From Patella vulgata (lineage: Eukaryota; Mollusca; Gastropoda; Patellidae), in assembly GCF_932274485.2 (NCBI RefSeq), contig NC_065879.2, forward strand, positions 42,650,436 through 42,714,435: a stretch of 64,000 nucleotides of DNA, written 5' to 3'. The notes under the pieces were generated by a model. That model did no database searches. It was not told where the DNA came from and worked only from the letters and a program-made list of their open reading frames with translations. Every line of letters starts with the position of its first letter. Position 1 is the stretch's first letter. This document shows, piece by piece, positions 57,463-64,000 of the stretch. The translations under genes were made by a program, and so were the position numbers.

Positions 57463-57982
57463 ATATACGCCCACATGGAAATGTGGACGTATATTTCCAT
57501 TTATTACGTCTAGAGTTATGGCCCTTGTTTCACTTTGTTTAACCTTGTGAATGCTCTAATGCCAAAAGTTATCATCCGATCTTTGTGAAATTTATATGCA
57601 TTATTGGAATTAGTGAAATAAAGAATCCTATTGAATTTCAGAAATTTCCATAAATTACTTCTTTTTATGGCCCTTGTTTTGCTTTGTTGCACTTTGTGAA
57701 CGTTTGAATGACAAATGTTATCATCCGATCTGTATGAAATTTATATGCATCATTTGAATTAGTAAAACAAAAAATCCTGTAGAATTACTCCCATTACTTC
57801 TGTAAATTACTCCCAGGCCCTTGTTTCAGTTTGTAGAACCTCGTAACCCCTCAATGGATGAAAATTATAATCTCATCTTTCAATTACCTTTCAGAATAAT
57901 AAATATGCGTCAACCCTTGTCGACCGCCCGGACGATTTAGCTGCTGTGGGCGTTTGTTTTGTTAACTGGCAACCTATCTTTA
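57463..57982 (+). mobile_element. Family A element, short copy
   Basis: Left end TATATACGCCCACATGGAAA, then three monomers of the 50809 type, then the right end GACCGCCCGGACGATTTAGC, TGCTGTGGGCG and CTGGCAACCTATCTTT. About 520 bp, the most compact copy. Confidence 0.8.
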
Positions 57983-58356
57983 TATTTAGTTAACTGCCAT
58001 CTCTGATTAAAGAAATGATATCTTGATAAATTCTCTCCTAATTTTTATCATGTACTAATTAAACTTCAGGTTCCACATGATCAGAAGTGAGAAAGTTGGG
58101 GCTAACCCCAGTATATAGGAAAGGTCAACCAGTATTGTGATAATAAATAGTAATTTTACTGATAACTGCTATACATAGAACACTTTAAATAGCCCTTGCA
58201 CCAAGTTTTCTATTAAAGTATCTGTAACCCCGAAAATATTAACATTCTATGCACTGCAAACATTAATAGTTTACTCTCTAGGATTTGAAAGTCAAGATTT
58301 TCTATTTTGGAACCAATTGACACATGACAATAGACAAATTGTGAATATTGAATTAC
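57983..58356 (+). other. Dlg intron, nothing recognised
   Basis: AT-rich sequence between two family A copies. Confidence 0.45.
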
Positions 58357-58681
58357 TTTCATGTGGGTGTATATTGTCGTCTCCCCTGTTCGTCCCGACT
58401 TCCGTCCACAATTTGTTTGTGACACTACACAGGTCACAATTTTTATCCGATTTTGACGAAAGTCGAAATATAGGTTTATATCCCATAGATCTTGGTTCCT
58501 TTCGATATTGGCATGTATCAGACCGTAACTTCATGGATTATGGCCCCTGATTGTACAAAAGATCATGATTTTAGCTTTTGGACACTCTAGAAGGCATGAT
58601 TTTGATTTGGTTATAAAATACTGAATGTGTACATTTATTACCCAAAGATCTCAGTTCCTTTCTATATTCGCGCATATTGGA

Positions 58682-59195
58682 CTAGTAGTAGTAGTATCCT
58701 GGTGTTTAACGTCTGCTTCCACATAAGGGATAAGTGCAATCTTTCCATTTTCGGCCTTAGGCCATGGATTGTGTTTTGTGGGAAGTTCTTCCGTTTATTT
58801 AGTAAAAAACATATCGTTTAGTAGATGTTTTCTTCTGTTTCTGGATTGGTAGATGTCTTCGTTGTGGGATTAGTGTCTAGGTGCCAGGCCCGTCTTATCG
58901 TGACCTCCCCTTACTCCACAATCCCACTCTATGGGTTTGGTATCTGTTTCTTTTGTGGAATAGTGTTTAGGTCCCGAGTCCGTCTGACCGTAACTCCCCT
59001 TACTCCACTATCCTGCTAGTTTGGTAGATGTCATCTTTGTGAGATTTATGTTTAGGTGCCAGGCCCGTCCTATTGTGACCTCCCCTTACTCCCCTATCCC
59101 ACTCTGTAGGTTTGATGTCTATTTTTTGCCGGAATAGTGTTTAGATGCCGAGTCCATCTGATCGTGACTCTCCCTTACTCCACTATCCTGCCAGT
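58682..59195 (+). repeat. SINE-like 3' end plus dimeric tandem array
   Basis: AGTAGTAGTAGTATCCTGGT and GTTTAACGTC resemble an inverted SINE or LINE 3' end. From about 58845 a dimer of about 175 bases is repeated twice. Each dimer has one half with GTGCCAGGCCCGTC and CCCCTTACTCC and one half with GTGTTTAG, GAGTCCGTCTGA and CTCCACTATCCTGC, so halves A and B alternate. Confidence 0.75.
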
Positions 59196-59595
59196 TAATG
59201 TAGTGTACGGAGTGTATATCTACCACTCAACCTGACTATCGTTGATAATAGGATGGATTGATTAGGTAATTAAGTGATCAACGTACTTATCGTGTTATAC
59301 CGCCTATACACCTACCTTGATTGACTTGATTGGCTGACTTAATCCTTTATCAGACAATTCATCAATCCAATCCTGAACAGAAGTCACAAGTTATAAACTT
59401 GATCTACATGATTGACCCATGATTTCTCCATTGTCAGACATTTTAATCTTCTTGGATGTCGGTTGACAACACTTAGAAATTAGTCATATATGTCACATAT
59501 TCTAATAGTATATAACACCCCAAATCAATATACATTGTATCAGATAACTTGTCTGTGATATCACTTTGGTGGAAGCAAGTGTTAAATAAAGCTAT

Positions 59596-59622
59596 TACAC
59601 ACACACACACACACACACACAT
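59596..59622. repeat. (CA)n microsatellite
   Basis: A pure CA run of about 26 bases. The remaining insert (59196-59595 and 59623-60045) shows nothing recognised. Confidence 0.95.
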
Positions 59623-60181
59623 CCAAAATATATTAGACAATGCAAGCTCCATTTCTGATCGCACACGGTTATAGTACAAGAAATGTCACTCGCTCGTTGT
59701 GGTAGAGCCACATTTACTGCCAAATAAATTTCGGGATGTCATTTTTTTTACCTTCCACATATAAGTCGAAATGGAGTATAAGACGAATGCCGGACTTCTG
59801 CTGAAAAATGTATCAACCCATGACCCCAAAAATATGGTAATTTTGGAGGAACAGGTCGGCAGTAGTCGGCATGCTTTCATTCTATTGTATTACGGCATCA
59901 CGTAATTTTGTAGGAATATTACTGACATGAATAACTAGGTACGCCAATTTTGTTATTACGTACAAATTAAATAACGATAAGAGTTATGTCCCTTTATTTT
60001 CGGTAAAAATGTCTTGACAAGAAAAATGTTGAAATCCCATCACTGCTTTATATCTCAAAAATCTCAGTCCCTTTCGATATTCGTGCATTTCAGACCATAA
60101 CTTTTTTTTAGGCTGTTCTCTATCCATCTCTTGCAAAATGTGGGCGTATCTTGCCTGGCAACCGCCTTTTTATTTAATTGT

Positions 60182-60386
60182 TTGAAGATACATTATGAGA
60201 GATTAGATAAAGAGCTGGCAGTTCTCACTATAATATTTAAAAAAACATAGTCTCGATTATCCATTTCTTGATTTAACCATGAATGAGCGTTAGCCAGCAG
60301 ATAGGATCCTAATCCAGTAAATATCGCAGGCTAGCGATGAAATCGAGAGTTGATTATGGTCTGGATCGGTTAATTACTGTCTAATA
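60182..60386 (-). mobile_element. TTAA MITE, copy 4, truncated
   Basis: TTGAAGATACATTATGAGAG and CTCGATTATCCATTTCTTGA match copy 2. The sequence ends within ATTACTGTCTAAT where a Tc1-type terminus begins. Confidence 0.7.
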
Positions 60387-60640
60387 TATACACTTCAAAA
60401 AAAAAGTAGGGGATATTGAAATGCAAATACCTATGCAGGTTGTAATATGATAAATAGTCATGGACACTTGACATGCTTTGAGAGTATGTTCACAGATGAA
60501 GAACTTATCGCCCCAACAGAACCACTGAGCTGCACGTGCGACACGCAGTAGCGCCACACACGTGAGAGGGTTCATTGTCAAATTTTACACTTCAAGGAAG
60601 GGTTGATAAAAAATGCCGCGAGCTGGTTTATCCTATCTGC
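60387..60640 (+). mobile_element. Tc1-type left end and start of transposase
   Basis: TATACACTTCAAAAAAAAAG then TAGGGGATATTGAAATGC is a style of terminus found in Tc1/mariner elements. At 60613 ATGCCGCGAGCTGG (MPRA...) looks like a Tc1 transposase start, and is followed after about 27 bases by family A sequence. It may be the left part of the same element as 61805-62382. Confidence 0.5.
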
Positions 60641-60830
60641 TTTCCTATAGAGGTCACAATTTTTATTCGATTTTGTTGAAACTTGAAATGTAAGTTTATA
60701 ACCCAAAGATTTCGGTTCCTTTCGATATTTGCGCATATCGAATTGTAATTTCCTGAATTATGGCCCTTGATTGTAGGAAAAATCACTTTCTTTTTAGCTT
60801 GTTCTCTATCCATCTCTCATGAACTTTCAA
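60641..60830 (+). repeat. Family A core fragment
   Basis: CCTATAGAGGTCACAATTTT, GATTTCGGTTCCTTTCGATA and the tail GCTTGTTCTCTATCCATCTC match the other family A copies. Confidence 0.7.
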
Positions 60831-61513
60831 ACTGTGTGAGTAACTGTACCCTACGCCAGAGCTCAATGTAAACAGTGCCAATGGCGGCTTTTCGTGGTAT
60901 TTCTGTGCTTAATTCTTGCATTTAGAAACGAATAATTAAATGTACGTGACGTTAACGTGAGTATTGTGGTCTTTAAGTCAAATTACTGAAAATCAAGTAA
61001 AATTTAGTTCACCTGTCGCAAGCAGGTAGTTTTACTTGCTAACTGTCAAACGAAAAAATAGCCTGTCGGAGACAAGTAGACAGGCGAACATTTCGAGCCA
61101 TGTTCAGTTAGATGTTAGTTTGTAGAACAAAAAATGTAACTCTTAACAAAAATTTATATAAATAGAAAGATGAATTCATTTGTACAGATAGGACATGTTC
61201 AGAATGACTGCATTAGACTGAAATTCAATTTTTTGGGTATATACAGGCCGCAATTCTGAATGAATCAGCTTGGAACTTGGGATATGTATTCCTTATAGCC
61301 TAAGGGCGGCAATTATTGATTTTTGGTTCATATCCCAACCCCCAGGGGCAGAGCCACGCCCACTTTGGTGCATGAACGCCTAGCCTTCTTTGCCTCGTGT
61401 CATATACAGCTATGCAGCTATTTCATATTTCATTCTCTTCATTTTAAAAGGTACATTATCAATAAAAGCAGGAAGGTGGACATATATTGCAGTGTTAGCA
61501 TTGCTCTAGTTTA
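60831..61513 (+). other. Intron; possible hAT right end
   Basis: At about 61010-61106 CACCTGTCGCAAGCAGG and GACAGGCGAACATTTCGAGC resemble an eroded hAT right end (compare the start at 1434). A small foldback (CTTGGGATATG facing CATATCCCAA) lies at 61276-61336. Confidence 0.3.
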
Positions 61514-61770
61514 ATTGTCTGTCCGTCTGTCTGTCCGTCACACTTTTTGGGACACAATAACTATCTTTCTAATTGAAAGAATGTTAAAACTTGGTGAAGG
61601 TGTTTATTAGGTCAATGCCTTGATGGAGTTTGAAAGATGAGCATTTTCTGCTTAGGGTAAGCAGAGATAAGCAATTTGATTGGTTGATGCTTTGGGAGAC
61701 AATAACTTTAGTTCTAATTAAGTAAGAGTGAAGACACTTGGTGTATAGCTTTATTACATCAATACCAACA
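61514..61770 (-). repeat. Family B fragment
   Basis: GTCTGTCCGTCACACTTTTT, TTAGGTCAATGCCTTGATGG and GCTTAGGGTAAGCAGAG match the family B core. It ends where the Tc1 coding sequence begins. Confidence 0.75.
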
Positions 61771-61804
61771 TTTGCCCAACAACACCAGAACTGGTGACAC
61801 AGGC

Positions 61805-62382
61805 AATGGAGAACTGTTCTGTTCACAGATGAGAGTTGGTAGTGTGTATCAACTGCAGATGCAGGACCAGAATATGGCGTTGACGTGGCCAGCGTTATTC
61901 TGACCAATGTGTCATGGAACGAGACTCATGGGGAGGTCCAAGCAGAATGGTTTGGGGTGGAATCGGCCTGAACCAGAGAGTGGGTCCTGTAGTGTTCCAA
62001 AATGTTGATCCAGGTAGAGGAGGCGGCATCACAGCAGTGCGCTACATCCATCAAGCTCTCAGTCCCCATGTCATACCACATTTCGCACATCATCAAAACA
62101 CCATTTTCCAGCAGTCAGGACTTTCTACAGCAGAATAGTGTCAATGTTATGCACTGGCTAGCCCTTAGTCCAGACTTAAACCCGATTGAACATATTTGGG
62201 ATGAAATTCAGAGGAGACCTAATAACATTGTACCGAGACCAAACACAGCTGATGGATTGCACCAGGCTTTTCTGAGAGTGTGGTTCCAGGTGCCAATGGC
62301 ATTCATCAATCATCCGGTCCACTCCATGTACAGATGCTGCGCTGCTGTTATTGACACTCGCGGTGGACACACCAGATACTGA
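61805..62382 (+). pseudogene. Tc1-type transposase remnant
   Basis: The + strand holds the second half of a Tc1 DDE transposase in broken frames. 61813 onward reads VLFTDESW (first catalytic Asp). Then come VMERDSWGGPSRMVWGGIGL and YIHQALSPHVIPHFAHHQNT. The second catalytic Asp, expected in QQDNARPHTAR, is lost in a deletion of about ten codons (IFQQ joins to SQDFLQQN). The end is WLALSPDLNPIEHIWDEIQR (E of NPIEH), HSMYRCCAAVIDTRGGHTRY. The family is about 340 residues, so at least the first third is absent here. It is clearly dead. Confidence 0.88.
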
Positions 62383-62580
62383 TGTATAGACTGTGCACAG
62401 ACTCTAAACTTTCTCGTAATGTCTTGGAATTGTTATGAATTAATCACTAATTCAACATACTGTTCACCAAAAATTGTTTTCTAGAATGATTTGATTTAAT
62501 TGCCTCTCTGATTTTGAAATCGTACTGACGTTTTTTTTTTTTTTTTGCTGTTTAGTATATAATGTTGTCTACATTAGTGC
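62383..62580 (+). other. Probable 3' flank of the Tc1 remnant
   Basis: A T run of 16 near 62531-62547 may be the eroded right terminus (compare the A run at the left end), but no exact inverse of the left end is visible. Confidence 0.35.
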
Positions 62581-62940
62581 GACGAAGAATCCAATTGAAT
62601 TTCTAGAGTTATGGCCCTTGTTCCACTTTGTGCAAACCATGTGCAAACCTTGTGAAGTGTGCTGACTATAAATGTTTTCATCTGGTGAAATGTATGCATT
62701 ATTTAAATTAGTGAAACAAAGAAGACTATTAATCTCAACATTTTCTGTTAATTGCCTCCTTATAGTTATTGTCCTTGTTCCACTTTGTAGAATATTGTGA
62801 ATACTCTATATAGACAAACATTATTATCTGATCTGTATGAAATTTGTATACATTATTTAAATTATTGTAATATTGAATTTCAGTGATTGATTATATACCG
62901 TCTTAAGATTTTGCCTTGTGGACTGCTCAAACAGGTTTTT
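62581..62940 (+). repeat. Family A core fragment (50809 subfamily)
   Basis: Monomer words GTTATGGCCCTTGTTCCACT, ATTAGTGAAACAAAGAAG and ATCTGATCTGTATGAAATT recur; the ends are missing. Confidence 0.7.
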
Positions 62941-63874
62941 TGATGGTGGAAGGAGACTAAGTATATCTGACACAATTACGTTGTATTATTCTTTAGGTTT
63001 GTAGAAATTATGGACTGTTTTAAGATTCATGAATAAATAAAGTAAGAAACCATACACATTTGTGGATTTAAATGACTCGCTTATCTGAGTAAAACAAGAA
63101 CACCAAGGAGAATTGAGTGGGGTTTTTTTTATTATTTTTTTTATAGCTCTCCAAACTAAATTAAAAAGAGAAAGTATGTAATTCATCAGGTTTTTAAAAA
63201 ATGTATTCAAAGTGACAGAAATTGTATTACATAGATAAGTTTTTTTTATTTCATAGCTAGGCAAAAGCAAAAATCTTAACATCAAATATAAACAAAGTTT
63301 AAATGACATATTACAGAGCTAACTATAAAACATTGAAATGAAGTTTTTGATGATGATCTTGTGACCTTGATAAGACAATAGAAAAAAAAAAGTAATGAGA
63401 TACAAAAGATGAAAGTTAGTCAATCATCTAGAAATATTTTGTTTTCTCTCTAGAGAAATAGCATTGTATTAAATTACACCCTTTTATCATCGTCTCAGCA
63501 TTCCACACCAGCTTAAAATTACTTTCTATTATCTTGAAACGGTCCCAGTCAATAGTTTTGTGTCTGCTTTGAACTAGGAAACAGTTGAACTACTACCACT
63601 ATCACCACTATAGTATTGATCTCGACGTCTCAGTATTGTCAGTGGTAAAAGCCTAGGTTCCGTTTGAATAACCAATGAAAAGATAGGCTAGAGAAAAAGC
63701 CTCAAGACGAGAGAGAATATTAAAGATAGGGGATAAATGGATTAAGATGCCAGTATATATTGAGTGTTAATTGTGTTATATTATGATTTAGTTATTATTT
63801 GTGTGTTCTTTGTGTGTGTGTTATAACTAGGAGTAGTACATTTGTTACTAAAACAATTCAATATGTTACACCAG
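62941..63874 (+). other. Dlg intron, nothing recognised
   Basis: AT-rich, with T- and A-runs near 63122-63140 and 63381-63391. No coding frame or repeat was recognised. The last 85 bases of the window (63916-64000) also show nothing. Confidence 0.5.
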
Positions 63875-63915
63875 GTTAAGAAGGAGCCATATTATTATGA
63901 CCCTAGAATCAAAAG
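63875..63915 (+). other. Candidate small exon, gene unassigned
   Basis: The segment lies between TTACACCAG and AAAAG/GTAGGTGA, a plausible acceptor-donor pair 41 nt apart. In phase 0 it would read VKKEPYYYDPRIK. In the phase required after the 41885-41984 exon it reads LRRSHIIMTLESK, which is less protein-like. It could be a microexon of Dlg with another exon between, or a false pair of splice sites. Confidence 0.2.
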
Positions 63916-64000
63916 GTAGGTGATTAATTTACAATTATGACAATTATAAAGACTTGAATCATGTACTAACATAATTCAAGTTAAAGGACTTAAGATCCTA

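Larger units (their letters stand above)
58357..60165 (+). mobile_element. Family A element, copy 8, interrupted
   Basis: The partial left end ATGTGGGTGTATATTGTCGT is followed by core monomers to 58681 (CGCGCATATTGGACTA). The core resumes at about 60046 (TATATCTCAAAAATCTCAGT) and ends GCAAAATGTGGGCGTATCTT with GCCTGGCAACCGCC. The 1.36-kb insertion contains the array below, a CA microsatellite and unassigned sequence. Confidence 0.75.

Noticed and set aside
59473-59679. Frame with VCVCVCV run
   Set aside because: It is the reverse reading of a CA microsatellite.

Overview
This is an AT-rich, intron-dominated animal genomic window, most likely from a mollusc. The lineage call rests on repeat families whose layout matches the 'pearl' elements described in bivalves, on a mollusc-style CR1/L2 LINE and SINEs, and on the abundance of hAT, Kolobok-type and PIF/Harbinger DNA transposons. 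No rRNA, tRNA or CRISPR array was found, and no LTR or capsid-bearing virus-like element was recognised.

The host content is one gene on the + strand: part of Discs large (Dlg/DLG, a MAGUK scaffold). Four small exons are supported by splice sites, phase and homology: the end of PDZ1 plus the PDZ1-PDZ2 linker (11226-11292), the first half of PDZ2 (37079-37215), the second half of PDZ2 (38626-38755) and the linker towards PDZ3 (41885-41984). The intron inside the PDZ1/PDZ2 region is about 25.8 kb. Neither the body of PDZ1 nor PDZ3, SH3 or GUK was recognised. Two further candidate exons (43236-43351 and 63875-63915) are weak.

Everything else is intron filled with mobile DNA. 1-4.2 kb: the end of one hAT element and two further hAT-like elements. 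4.28-9.80 kb: an apparently complete PIF/Harbinger transposon with two intact convergent genes (spliced MADF/BESS-like protein on +, DDE transposase on -), 35-bp identical terminal repeats, a TATA box for each gene and long subterminal CACGCG/CACTTGT-rich arrays. 9.95-10.48 kb: a tandem GC-rich repeat. 11.9-13.5 kb: a TTAA-flanked MITE and a pearl-like element ('family A'). 15.6-16.7 kb: a second tandem-repeat element family ('family B'). 18-19 kb: a THAP-domain remnant and a short coding-looking fragment. 19.6-22.4 kb: a TTAA-flanked transposon without coding capacity. 22.8-25.2 kb: a decayed CR1/L2 LINE with an insert. 25.6-26.6 kb: a decayed Kolobok/Mutator-like transposase. 27.3-28.25 kb: a hAT element with a perfect 8-bp target duplication. 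28.8-34.65 kb: a large family A element carrying a 150-bp array, split by a 3.1-kb long-inverted-repeat element that holds a PIF1-helicase fragment and is itself split by a 2-kb element. 35-44 kb: SINE, family B and family A pieces around the PDZ2 exons. 44-50.7 kb: SINEs, another TTAA MITE and two small hAT elements with 8-bp duplications. 50.8-57 kb: a nest four levels deep. 57.4-62.9 kb: more family A and B pieces, a dimeric tandem array and a broken Tc1 transposon.

The host gene is thus a long-intron scaffold gene, and the rest is a layered record of insertions. Several insertion orders can be read directly from interrupted copies and target duplications.
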